A stretch of DNA of 64,000 bases. Source: Streptomyces venezuelae (lineage in GTDB: Bacteria; Actinomycetota; Actinomycetes; Streptomycetales; Streptomycetaceae). Of this stretch, positions 21,865 to 32,215 are shown piece after piece. The notes beneath the pieces are model-generated. The model was not told the DNA's origin. It worked only from the letters and a program-made list of their open reading frames with translations, and made no database searches. A program made the position numbers and the translations under genes. The first letter of the stretch is position 1; each line of letters starts with the position of its first letter. The stretch is from contig NZ_CP029193.1 in NCBI RefSeq assembly GCF_008642355.1, positions 1,264,001-1,328,000 on the forward strand, in the 5' to 3' direction.

Positions 21865-22506
21865 TCAGGCCCAGAGGTCGGCGCCCCAGCGGGTGAGGAT
21901 CAGCATCGCGATGACGCCGGTGTGCATCACCGGCAGGGCCCAGGTGAAGTCCGCGAGGAAGCTCCTGGCCCAGGCGGGCGCGGGCAGGAATCCGGCGCGG
22001 ATGTTGGACGAGGTGACGTACCAGAACATCACGAGCGTCACGATCCAGGCGAGCGTGCACCAGAGGCAGAGCGCGTTGATGTGGTAGAGCGACTGGATCA
22101 TCAGCCAGGTGCAGAAGCCGACACCGAAGAGCATGCCCGCGTTGAACGTGAGCCAGTACCAGCGGGGGAAGCGGGCCCCCGCGAGGAGGCTCATGCCGAC
22201 GCAGATCACGATGCCGTAGGCGACCAGCCCGAGCATCGGGTTGGGGAAGCCGAAGGCCTCCGCCTGCTCGCTCTTCATGATGCTGCCGCAGGCGACGACG
22301 GGGTTGATGCTGCAGCCCGGCTGGAAGTTCGGGTCCTTCAGGAGCTCGAACTTGTCGAGGGTGATGACCCAGGCGGCGAGCAGACCGCCCGCGCCGGTGA
22401 TCACCAGGAGCAGGGCGAGTGCGCGGCTGCCGCCGACGGACCGGGGAGCGACCGTACGCTCCTGCTCGTCCAGGGCGCCGTCCTTCGCTGACATCGTTTT
22501 GCTCAT
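21865..22506 (-). CDS. Vitamin K epoxide reductase (VKOR) family membrane protein
   Basis: Bacterial VKOR homologues re-oxidise DsbA-like proteins using quinone, driving disulphide formation outside the membrane. 213 residues with four to five hydrophobic helices. All four functional cysteines are present: the loop pair Cys65 and Cys73 (PGCSINPVVACGS) and the active-site CxxC Cys147/Cys150 (ALCLWCTL). No thioredoxin domain is fused. I used the ATG at 22506; an adjacent GTG at 22509 is possible. The physiological partner is not evident nearby. Confidence 0.9.
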   Translation of the reverse strand: MSKTMSAKDGALDEQERTVAPRSVGGSRALALLLVITGAGGLLAAWVITLDKFELLKDPNFQPGCSINPVVACGSIMKSEQAEAFGFPNPMLGLVAYGIVICVGMSLLAGARFPRWYWLTFNAGMLFGVGFCTWLMIQSLYHINALCLWCTLAWIVTLVMFWYVTSSNIRAGFLPAPAWARSFLADFTWALPVMHTGVIAMLILTRWGADLWA

Positions 22507-22586
22507 CACGCCGTTCCGTCGCTTGAAGTGGCCGCGGGCAGGGACATTGTGCCGTACGTACCTGTGTGTCCGTCCCCGGAACGGCG

Positions 22587-22614
22587 GCGCGGGGTCCGTT
22601 TCCGGACCCCGCGC
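22587..22614 (-). terminator. Hairpin after hisS
   Basis: A perfect 12-bp stem (22587-22598 with 22603-22614) with a TTTC-type 4-nt loop lies 10 nt after the hisS stop. No T-tract follows. Confidence 0.6.
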
Positions 22615-22623
22615 GCAGAGGCC

Positions 22624-23886
22624 TTACGCCAGCTTCGCCGTGAGCACCGCGACGACCTCGTCGACCGCGACGGCGCTCTGCTCGCCGGACTCCATGTCCT
22701 TGAGCTGGACGACGCCTTCGGCGAGATCGCGCTCACCGGCGACGACGGTGAAGCGCGCACCGCTGCGGTTGGCGTTCTTCATCGCGCCCTTGAGGCCCTT
22801 CCCGCCGTACGAGAAGTCCGCCGCGACTCCCGCCTTGCGCAACTCGGTCACCTTGGCGAACAGGACGCGACGCGCCTCGTCGCCGAGCGGCACCGCGAAC
22901 ACACTGGTGGACGCGGGCAGTTCGAGCTCGACGCCCTCCGCCTCCAGGGCGAGCACCGTGCGGTCCACGCCGAGCGCCCAGCCGACCGACGGCAGCGAGG
23001 GGCCGCCGATCATCTCGGAGAGGCCGTCGTACCGTCCGCCGCCGCCGACCGCGGACTGCGAGCCGAGGCCGTCGTGGACGAACTCGAAGGTCGTGCGGGT
23101 GTAGTAGTCCAGGCCGCGGACGAGCTTCTCGTCGTCCTCGAAGGCGACGCCCGCCGCGGTGATCAGCTCGCGGACCTGCTCGTGGTACGCCTTGCACGCG
23201 TCGCACAGGTAGTCGCGCAGCGAGGGCGCGCCCACCAGCTGCTGCTGGACGTCGGCCCGCTTGTCGTCGAGGACCCGCAGCGGGTTGATGTCGATACGTC
23301 GACGTGTCTCCTCGTCCAGGTCCAGGCCGCGCAGGAACTCCTGCAGTGCGGCGCGGTAGACGGGGCGGCACTCCTTGTCGCCGAGCGAGTTCAGCAGGAT
23401 GCGGAAGTTCCGCAGGCCGAGGGCGCGGTACGCCTGGTCGGCCAGGATGATCAGCTCGGCGTCGAGCGCCGGGTCCTCGGCGCCGATGGCCTCGGCGCCG
23501 ACCTGGGAGAAGTGCCTGTAGCGGCCCTTCTGCGGGCGCTCGTACCGGTAGTAGGAGCCCGAGTACCAGAGCTTGACGGGGAGGTTGCCCGCCTTGTGGA
23601 GGTTGCCCTCCAGGGCCGCGCGCAGCACGGAGGCGGTGCCTTCGGGGCGCAGCGCGAGCTCGTCGCCGCCCTTGGTGGTGAAGGCGTACATCTCCTTGGT
23701 GACGATGTCGGTGGACTCACCGACACCGCGCGCGAACAGCTCGACGTTCTCAAAGCCGGGCGTCTCGATGTAGCCGTAGCCGGAGTTGCGCAGCGGCGCG
23801 GCGATGGCCTCGCGGACCGCGAGGAACTTCGCGGAGTCCGGCGGCAGCAGGTCGTACGTGCCCTTGGGGGCCTTGAAGGTGCTCAC
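22624..23886 (-). CDS. hisS: Histidyl-tRNA synthetase
   Basis: 420 residues, class II synthetase. N-terminal [13 protein letters not shown], motif 2 [12 protein letters not shown], the histidine-specific [12 protein letters not shown] and GGGRYDGL signatures, and a C-terminal anticodon-binding domain with GDEARR...[15 protein letters not shown] start at 23886 after GAGAGAAA. The upstream hydrolase gene ends 13 nt before it, suggesting co-transcription. Confidence 0.97.
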   Translation of the reverse strand: MSTFKAPKGTYDLLPPDSAKFLAVREAIAAPLRNSGYGYIETPGFENVELFARGVGESTDIVTKEMYAFTTKGGDELALRPEGTASVLRAALEGNLHKAGNLPVKLWYSGSYYRYERPQKGRYRHFSQVGAEAIGAEDPALDAELIILADQAYRALGLRNFRILLNSLGDKECRPVYRAALQEFLRGLDLDEETRRRIDINPLRVLDDKRADVQQQLVGAPSLRDYLCDACKAYHEQVRELITAAGVAFEDDEKLVRGLDYYTRTTFEFVHDGLGSQSAVGGGGRYDGLSEMIGGPSLPSVGWALGVDRTVLALEAEGVELELPASTSVFAVPLGDEARRVLFAKVTELRKAGVAADFSYGGKGLKGAMKNANRSGARFTVVAGERDLAEGVVQLKDMESGEQSAVAVDEVVAVLTAKLA

Positions 23887-23899
23887 GGAATTTCTCTCG

Positions 23900-24613
23900 T
23901 CACATTCCTCGTCGCGGGGCGGACGTCGGGTCCGCGCCCAGGCCGGCGGCCACCTGCCGCATGTACGGGTTGGTGGCGCGCTCCTGGCCGATGGATGTCT
24001 GGGGGCCGTGGCCGGACAGCACCACGGTCGAGTCGTCGAGCGGCAGGCACACGCGGCCCAGCGATTCGAGGATCTCGGTGTGGCTGCCGCCGGGCAGGTC
24101 GGTGCGTCCGATGGAGCCGGCGAAGAGCAGGTCGCCCGAGAAGAAGACCGAGGGGATCTCCTCGGTCTCGGGCATCCGGAACGTCACCGACCCCTTCGTA
24201 TGGCCCGGGGCGTGCGCGACGGAGAAGTCGAGGCCCGCCAGCTTCAGGTCGGCGCCGTCGGACAGCTCCCGCAGGTCGTCGGGCTCCCCCACCGTCAGCT
24301 CGCCCATGAGCGGCATCCCGATGGAGCGGCCGAGCGCCTTCTCGGGGTCGCTCATCATGTACCGGTCGGAGGGGTGGATCCACGCGGGTACGTCGTGCGC
24401 CCCGCAGACCGGGACGACCGAGGCGACGTGGTCGATGTGGCCGTGGGTGAGGATGACCGCGACGGGCTTGAGCCGATGCTTCTCGAGTGCGTCCTCGACT
24501 CCCTGGGCGGCCTGGTGGCCCGGGTCGATGATCACGCACTCCTCGCCTGCGGCGGGGGCGACCAGGTAGCAGTTGGTGCCCCAGGCCCCGGCGGGGAACC
24601 CGGCAATGAGCAC
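23900..24613 (-). CDS. Metallo-beta-lactamase-fold hydrolase (glyoxalase II-like)
   Basis: 237 residues from a GTG at 24613 preceded by AAGGA. The MBL-fold zinc motif is THGHIDH (His57, His59, Asp61, His62). Further ligands are the His of HAPGHTKGS near residue 138, the Asp of [14 protein letters not shown] and the C-terminal His of VLSGHGP. The order and the [10 protein letters not shown] stretch fit the glyoxalase II-like group (YcbL type), but thiolester substrate specificity cannot be read from sequence. It forms a unit with hisS. Confidence 0.88.
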   Translation of the reverse strand: MLIAGFPAGAWGTNCYLVAPAAGEECVIIDPGHQAAQGVEDALEKHRLKPVAVILTHGHIDHVASVVPVCGAHDVPAWIHPSDRYMMSDPEKALGRSIGMPLMGELTVGEPDDLRELSDGADLKLAGLDFSVAHAPGHTKGSVTFRMPETEEIPSVFFSGDLLFAGSIGRTDLPGGSHTEILESLGRVCLPLDDSTVVLSGHGPQTSIGQERATNPYMRQVAAGLGADPTSAPRRGM

Positions 24614-24780
24614 GATCGTCCTTCGTTCGTCGTCCGGCGGCGGGTGACCGCGGCCCCCGGCGGGAGAACGCGGCAGATCAGAGCCTACCGGCGCTGCCGA
24701 TTTCACAGGTAACCCATATACGGTACGGGGCACTACGCGGCGCATGCCGAGACATGCGCGGGAGAAGGGGAGAAGAGCCG

Positions 24781-25602
24781 GTGGTCAGCCAGGAACAGCG
24801 GCGCAAGCAGCTCGCCCGGGAGAAGTTGGTGCGCCAGCAGCAGCGGCGGGAGGCCGCGCGGCGCAGGGCGCGGGCGCGCAACGCGGTGATCGCGGGCGCC
24901 CTCGCGGTGGTCGTGGCGGGCGGCGCGGTGTCGTACGCGGCGGGAGCCTTCGACGGGGACGACACCAAGGACGACGCGAGCGCGAGTCCCAGCAGCACCC
25001 CGAAGGATCCGTGCGCGAAGGCGGCCCCCGGCAAGGTGAAGCCGCTGAGCTTCGACAAGGAGCCGAAGCTCGCCATCGACAAGTCCGCCGACTACACGAT
25101 GGACTTGCAGACGACGTGCGGCGACATCGCCCTGGACCTGGACGCGGCGAAGGCCCCGCGCACGGTCAACTCCTTCGACTTCCTGGTGAAGAAGGGCTAC
25201 CTCGACCACACCAGGTGCCACCGGCTCACGACGGGCGGCATTTACGTTTTGCAGTGCGGCGACCCGAAGGGCGACGGCACGGGCACGCCCGGTTACAAGA
25301 TCCCGGACGAGAACCTCAAGGACGAGCGGCTCAAGGGCAAGGTGTATCCGGCGGGCACCGTCGCGATGGCGAACCAGTACAACGCCCGGACGAAGAAGGG
25401 CAGGAACAGCGGCGGCAGCCAGTTCTTCCTCGTCTACCAGGACAGTCAGCTGCCGCCCGACTACACACCGTTCGGGACCATTTCCGATTCGGGGATGAAG
25501 GTCCTGAAGAAGATCGCCGCCGCGGGCGAGAGCAGCGGGCAGGGTGACGGTGCCCCGAACGCGACCGTCGTCATCGACAAGGCCACCGTCACCAAATCCT
25601 GA
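24781..25602 (+). CDS. Membrane-anchored cyclophilin-type peptidyl-prolyl isomerase
   Basis: 273 residues. The basic, coiled N-terminus (SQEQRRKQLAREKLVRQQQR) is cytoplasmic, one transmembrane helix lies at about 36-55, a Ser/Asp/Lys linker follows, and the cyclophilin domain spans about 95-270. Recognisable cyclophilin parts are TTCGDIALDLD, the CHRLTTGGIYVLQCGDP core and SQFFLVYQDSQLPPDYTPFG. The usual FHR of the active site is CHR here, so Arg is kept. GTG at 24781 follows AAGGGGAG. It probably folds proteins outside the membrane. A divergent promoter region separates it from the MBL gene. Confidence 0.9.
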   Translation: MVSQEQRRKQLAREKLVRQQQRREAARRRARARNAVIAGALAVVVAGGAVSYAAGAFDGDDTKDDASASPSSTPKDPCAKAAPGKVKPLSFDKEPKLAIDKSADYTMDLQTTCGDIALDLDAAKAPRTVNSFDFLVKKGYLDHTRCHRLTTGGIYVLQCGDPKGDGTGTPGYKIPDENLKDERLKGKVYPAGTVAMANQYNARTKKGRNSGGSQFFLVYQDSQLPPDYTPFGTISDSGMKVLKKIAAAGESSGQGDGAPNATVVIDKATVTKS

Positions 25603-25735
25603 GCGCCGCCAGGCAAACTTCGGTCGTGCGGGATGCGGACAGCCGCCCCGCCGGTCGCCTATGTTGGCGGTGACGAAACTGTGGACGATGCCGGGGGCCC
25701 GAGGCCCTGCGCAGGCATCATGTGGAGGAGGCGCT

Positions 25736-26968
25736 GTGAGCAGCGACCCGTGGGGCCGCGTCGACGAGACGGGGACCGTGTACGTGCGTACGGCCGACGG
25801 CGGCGAGCGAGTGGTCGGTTCGTGGCAGGCAGGATCTCCGGACGAGGCCCTGGCCTACTTCGAGCGCAAGTACGACGGTCTGGTCGTCGAGATCGGACTT
25901 CTCGAGCGCCGGGTGAAAACCACCGACCTGTCGGCCAAGGACGCGATGACCGCCATCGATCACCTGCGCCAGCAGGTCGACGAGGCACACGCGGTCGGCG
26001 ATCTTGACGCCCTGGGCAAGCGGCTCGACAAGCTCGTGGAGAGCGTCGAGGCGCGCCGCGAGGAGCGCAAGGTCCAGAAGGCCAAGCAGTCCGACGAGGC
26101 GCGGCACGCCAAGGAGGCGCTGGTCGTCGAGGCCGAGGAGCTGGCCCAGAGCGAGCAGTGGCGGGCGGCCGGCGAGCGGCTGCGGGCCCTGGTGGACACC
26201 TGGAAGGGTCTGCCGCGTCTCGACCGCAAGTCGGACGACGAGCTGTGGCACCGCTTCTCGCACGCCCGCTCGGCGTTCTCCAAGCGCCGCAAGGCGCACT
26301 TCGCGTCGCTGGACGCGCAGCGCGAGGAGGCCCGTAAGGCCAAGGAGAAGCTGGTCGGCGAGGCCGAGGCGCTGTCGAACTCGACGGACTGGGGTCCGAC
26401 GGCCGCGCGCTACCGCGAGCTGATGGCCGACTGGAAGGCCGCGGGCCGTGCCCAGCGCGAGCACGAGGACGACCTGTGGAACCGCTTCCGCGGCGCCCAG
26501 GACGTGTTCTTCGCGGCGCGCAGCGCGGTCTTCGCGGAGCGCGACGCGGAGCAGGGCGAGAACCTGAAGCTGAAGGAGGAGCTGGCCGCCGAGGCGGAGA
26601 AGCTCGTCCCGGTGACGGACCTGAAGGCGGCCCGTGCCGCCTTCCGTGCCATCAACGAGCGGTGGGAGGCCATCGGCCACGTCCCGCGGGACGCACGGCC
26701 GAAGGTCGAGGCCCGGATGCACGCCGTGGAGCGGGCGCTGCAGGAGTCCGAAGAGGCCGAGTGGCGCCGGACGAACCCGGAGGCGCGGGCTCGGGCCGAG
26801 GGCCTGACGGGGCAGTTGCAGGCGGCGGTGGACAAGCTGGCGGGGCAGATCGAGAAGGCGCGCGCCGCGGGCAACAACGCCAAGGCCGACAAGCTCCAGA
26901 GGGAGCTCGAGGGCCGCCAGGCGCTGCTCGACCAGGCCCTCAAGGGTCTGCACGAGTTCGGCGGCTGA
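25736..26968 (+). CDS. DUF349 repeat protein
   Basis: 410 residues from a GTG at 25736 preceded by an excellent GGAGGAG (25724-25730). Three DUF349 repeats are visible, each with a W-K/E-x4-R and LWxRF-like core: around WKGLPRLDRKSDDELWHRF, WKAAGRAQREHEDDLWNRF and WEAIGHVPRDARPKVEARM. The protein is strongly helical and charged, with long coiled-coil-like stretches. Function is unknown in actinobacteria. It is next to the cyclophilin gene (133-nt gap) and ends against a large hairpin. Confidence 0.87.
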   Translation: MSSDPWGRVDETGTVYVRTADGGERVVGSWQAGSPDEALAYFERKYDGLVVEIGLLERRVKTTDLSAKDAMTAIDHLRQQVDEAHAVGDLDALGKRLDKLVESVEARREERKVQKAKQSDEARHAKEALVVEAEELAQSEQWRAAGERLRALVDTWKGLPRLDRKSDDELWHRFSHARSAFSKRRKAHFASLDAQREEARKAKEKLVGEAEALSNSTDWGPTAARYRELMADWKAAGRAQREHEDDLWNRFRGAQDVFFAARSAVFAERDAEQGENLKLKEELAAEAEKLVPVTDLKAARAAFRAINERWEAIGHVPRDARPKVEARMHAVERALQESEEAEWRRTNPEARARAEGLTGQLQAAVDKLAGQIEKARAAGNNAKADKLQRELEGRQALLDQALKGLHEFGG

Positions 26969-26979
26969 GTTTTCGGCAC

Positions 26980-27030
26980 ACTACGTAGAGGGGCTCCCGC
27001 ACATCGCGTGCGGGAGCCCCTCTACGTAGT
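26980..27030. terminator. Perfect 22-bp bidirectional hairpin between DUF349 gene and relA
   Basis: Arms 26980-27001 and 27009-27030 are perfectly complementary over 22 bp with a 7-nt loop. It lies 12 nt after the DUF349 stop and 8 nt beyond the relA stop, so it can serve both convergent genes. There is no T-tract on either side. Confidence 0.85.
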
Positions 27031-27037
27031 ACCGCGT

Positions 27038-29578
<2,541 letters not shown>

Positions 29579-29739
29579 GAGCGCTCCCTGTGCGCGATCG
29601 GGGTCCCCCGGTCAGGCCCCGAAGAGTCCATGGTATCGATCCTGGGCCGTCGGCTCGCATTGGGCCGGTGAGGAAGCTGCAAGCAAGGGGAGCGCGGGAG
29701 GCCACCTGGCAGACCAACGGCTTCCGCCAAGAACACGCA

Positions 29740-29771
29740 AGGCCGGGCTCGGAGCACTCCGAGCCCGGCCT
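29740..29771 (-). terminator. Hairpin after the small secreted protein gene
   Basis: A perfect 14-bp stem (29740-29753 with 29758-29771) and GCAC loop lie 75 nt after the stop of the secreted-protein gene and upstream of relA. The minus-strand tail TGCGTGTTCTTGG is only weakly T-rich. Confidence 0.65.
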
Positions 29772-29846
29772 CTACACCGGATGTACCTACTGGTGCCATC
29801 TAGAGACAAGGACCGCACCAATACACCGGGCGCTGGGTGACTATCG

Positions 29847-30290
29847 TCAGCGCCACTTGAAGAGGGCGAAACCCTTCACCTTTATCGCCTTATTGGCAGC
29901 CACATTCCCCCACGGAACATTCTTCTTACGCCCGTTCGCCCCGCAACCGGCGTCGTACCACTTCTCCCGGCCGTTCTTATAGCCCTTCACCTTTACGCAA
30001 ACCCTGCCGCGCTGAGAAGCCCACTGGTAGCCGGTCTTGAAGCCCGGAGCACCCCAAAGGGAGCATGTGTGATCTTCAATCTTCGTCCACCGCCCCGGGA
30101 CACCGACCGCGCTCTTCCAAGAATTAGAGCATGCCCCCGCACGCTCAGCCGAGCTCGGCTTGACGGCTTTCGCCGATGCCGTCGCCTTTGAGTGCGACGG
30201 AGCTGCGTTCACTGGAGCGGCCGCCGCCGACATCGCGGCAACAGATGCCATGGCTACCACTCCTGTGGCGATCTTACGTGAGACCGACAC
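29847..30290 (-). CDS. Small cationic secreted protein of unknown function, low GC
   Basis: 147 residues. A clear signal peptide (SRKIATG then a hydrophobic Val/Ala/Met core) probably ends at AAPVNA just before residue 31. The mature part is rich in Lys, Arg, Trp and Gly and has four cysteines (54, 76, 98, 116), which could form two disulphides. I recognise no family. GTG start at 30290 after CGGAGGG. Codon use is visibly less GC-biased at third positions than its neighbours, and it splits the relA-apt neighbourhood that is contiguous in other streptomycetes as I recall. Both point to acquisition. It could be a secreted inhibitor, toxin or lectin-like protein, but nothing decides this. Confidence 0.8.
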   Translation of the reverse strand: MSVSRKIATGVVAMASVAAMSAAAAPVNAAPSHSKATASAKAVKPSSAERAGACSNSWKSAVGVPGRWTKIEDHTCSLWGAPGFKTGYQWASQRGRVCVKVKGYKNGREKWYDAGCGANGRKKNVPWGNVAANKAIKVKGFALFKWR

Positions 30291-30347
30291 GTAGTTCCCT
30301 CCGTTTTGAATTCGCCGTTCATTCCTCTTGCGAGGAGGTCGAGATCA

Positions 30348-30418
30348 ATTTTGCAGTGAACACATCGTCACCTCAAGCAACTTGAGCAACATTTGAGCTA
30401 GCAACCACGATTGTTGAG
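30348..30418 (-). promoter_or_regulatory. Promoter and phased TTGAG/CTCAA operator array of the secreted protein gene
   Basis: Minus-strand promoter: TTGAGG (30371-30376), 17-bp spacer, CAAAAT (30348-30353). The -35 is part of an inverted repeat CTCAAG-CAA-CTTGAG (30372-30386). Further TTGAG copies occur at 30393-30397 and 30414-30418. Successive centres are 10, 11 and 21 bp apart, so all lie on one face of the helix. GCAAC recurs beside three of them. This looks like a multi-site operator for a regulator not identified in the window. Confidence 0.55.
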
Positions 30419-30482
30419 TGCTGGATTTTTTACGAAATTACAATGCGACTGGCGACACGCCGAGAGCGGTAGAAAGTGAAAC

Positions 30483-30520
30483 AAAAAGTAGGGTGCTCCG
30501 AGGAGGTCTCGGAGCACCCT
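30483..30520 (-). terminator. Intrinsic terminator after apt
   Basis: A perfect 12-bp stem (30490-30501 with 30509-30520), loop of 7 nt, is followed on the minus strand by ACTTTTTG. It lies 21 nt beyond the apt stop and ends the sec-apt unit. Confidence 0.88.
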
Positions 30521-30541
30521 TTAGGCCATCTCAAAATATTT

Positions 30542-31090
30542 CTAGACGGTGATCAATGCCTCCAATACCGCCCCCTCCAGGGTGGTCTGAAGCCGCTGGC
30601 GACCGCCGAGAGACAGCAGCTCCATGAGTACCGCGAAGCCTGCGATCTCAGCGTCTGCTCTCCGGATGAGCCGCATCGCCGCCTCGGCGGTGCCGCCGGT
30701 GGCGAGGACGTCGTCGATGACCATGACGCGGTCGCCCGCCGCCAGGTCCTCGGCGTGCACCTCGATCTCGGCGCTGCCGTACTCCAGGTCGTAGCTCTGC
30801 CGGAGCGTCGCCCCGGGGAGCTTGCCCGCCTTGCGTACGGGGATGAAGCCGAGTCCCGCGCGCAGCGCGACGGGGGCGCCGAGGATGAAGCCGCGGGCCT
30901 CCAGGCCGACGATCTTCGTGGCCCCGTGCCGCACGCTGAGGTCCGCCAGCGTCTCCGTGAGCGCCGTGAACGCGGCCGGATCGGCGAGCAGCGGCGTGAT
31001 GTCCTTGAACATCACGCCCGGCTTCGGGTAGTCCGGGACGTCGCGGATGCGGCTGAGCAGCAGCTCCGTGACGCCTGCGAGCTCGGTCAT
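30542..31090 (-). CDS. apt: Adenine phosphoribosyltransferase
   Basis: Salvages adenine to AMP using PRPP. 182 residues, usual length, with GLEARGFILGAPVALRAG, the PRPP loop VMVIDDVLATGGTA and the early PGVMFKDITPLL. The ATG overlaps the secF stop by 4 nt (ATGA), so it is co-translated with the Sec genes. The secD-secF-apt-relA order is conserved in actinobacteria; here the secreted-protein gene intervenes before relA. Confidence 0.96.
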   Translation of the reverse strand: MTELAGVTELLLSRIRDVPDYPKPGVMFKDITPLLADPAAFTALTETLADLSVRHGATKIVGLEARGFILGAPVALRAGLGFIPVRKAGKLPGATLRQSYDLEYGSAEIEVHAEDLAAGDRVMVIDDVLATGGTAEAAMRLIRRADAEIAGFAVLMELLSLGGRQRLQTTLEGAVLEALITV

Positions 31091-32214
31091 CGGCGCTTCC
31101 CCGAGGGCCGGCCACGGCCGCGGTTGCGCGACGCGGGCTGGCTGCGGGGGCCGACGACGGCGGGGGCGGCGTCACCGGGCACGGCGTCGTCCTCCGGCTC
31201 CTCGTCGGCGTAGGACTCCGGCGCCTCGGCGGACTCGCCCTTGGCGGCGGCCGCCGCGCGCTTGGCGAGCACCCGCTTCTTGAGGGCCTTCATCTGCGGC
31301 TCGCGCTCCTTGAAGTCGGCGACGAGCGGCGTGGCGATGAAGATCGAGGAGTACGCACCGGCCGCGAGGCCCACGAACAGCGACAGCGAGATGTCGTTGA
31401 GCATGCCCGCGCCGAGGGCGCCGCCACCGATGAACAGCAGGCCCGCCACCGGGAGCAGCGCGACGACCGTGGTGTTGATGGAGCGCACCAGGGTGCCGTT
31501 GATGCTGCGGTTGGCGAGTTCGCTGTAGGTGTACTTCGTCTGCTTGGTGATGTCCTTCGACTGCTCCTTCAAGCTGTCGAAGACCACCACCGTGTCGTAG
31601 AGCGAGTAACCGAGGATGGTCAGCAGACCGATCACCGTGCCCGGGGTGACCTCGAAGCCGACCAGCGCGTACACACCCACGGTGATGGTGATGTCGTGGA
31701 TCAGTGCGATCAGTGCCGCCAGGGCCATGCGCCATTCGAAGGCGATGGCGAGGTAGATCACGACGAGGACCATGAAGATCGCCAGGCCCTGCCAGGCCTT
31801 GTTGGCGATCTGGTCGCCCCAGCTGGGTCCGACGAGGTCGGCGTCGATGTCGCCGGCCTTGACGTCCAGATCCTCGGCCAGCGACTTCTTGATCTGGTCG
31901 GACTTCTTGATGTCGACGCCCGCGATCTGGATGCGGAGCTTGTCGTCACCGAGCTTCTGGACGATCGCGTCGTGACCGGACGCCTTCTCCGCGGACTCCT
32001 CGGCCTGGGAGACCGAGACGCTCGTCTTCGGGGTGTTGAAGACGGCGCCGCCCTCGAACTCGATGCCCATGTTCAGGCCGCGCACCGCCAGGCCGACGAT
32101 GGCCGTGATGGTGATCAGTATCGAGATGCCGTACCAGATCTTGCGCTTGCCGACGAAGTCGTAGCCGACCTCACCGCGGTAGAGCCTGGCGCCGAGATTG
32201 CCGAGCTTCGACAT
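31087..32214 (-). CDS. secF: Protein translocase subunit SecF
   Basis: SecF works with SecD to use the proton gradient in late protein export. 375 residues with six predicted membrane helices: the first at about 27-47, then a periplasmic domain (FEGGAVFNTP...) and five helices in the C-terminal half (GYSLYDTVVVFDSLKEQ, RSINTTVVALLPV). A long hydrophilic C-tail (from about 300, Lys/Ala/Glu then Arg-rich) is typical of streptomycetes. The ATG is 1 nt after the secD stop. Confidence 0.96.
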   Translation of the reverse strand: MSKLGNLGARLYRGEVGYDFVGKRKIWYGISILITITAIVGLAVRGLNMGIEFEGGAVFNTPKTSVSVSQAEESAEKASGHDAIVQKLGDDKLRIQIAGVDIKKSDQIKKSLAEDLDVKAGDIDADLVGPSWGDQIANKAWQGLAIFMVLVVIYLAIAFEWRMALAALIALIHDITITVGVYALVGFEVTPGTVIGLLTILGYSLYDTVVVFDSLKEQSKDITKQTKYTYSELANRSINGTLVRSINTTVVALLPVAGLLFIGGGALGAGMLNDISLSLFVGLAAGAYSSIFIATPLVADFKEREPQMKALKKRVLAKRAAAAAKGESAEAPESYADEEPEDDAVPGDAAPAVVGPRSQPASRNRGRGRPSGKRR

Positions 32215-32215
32215 C

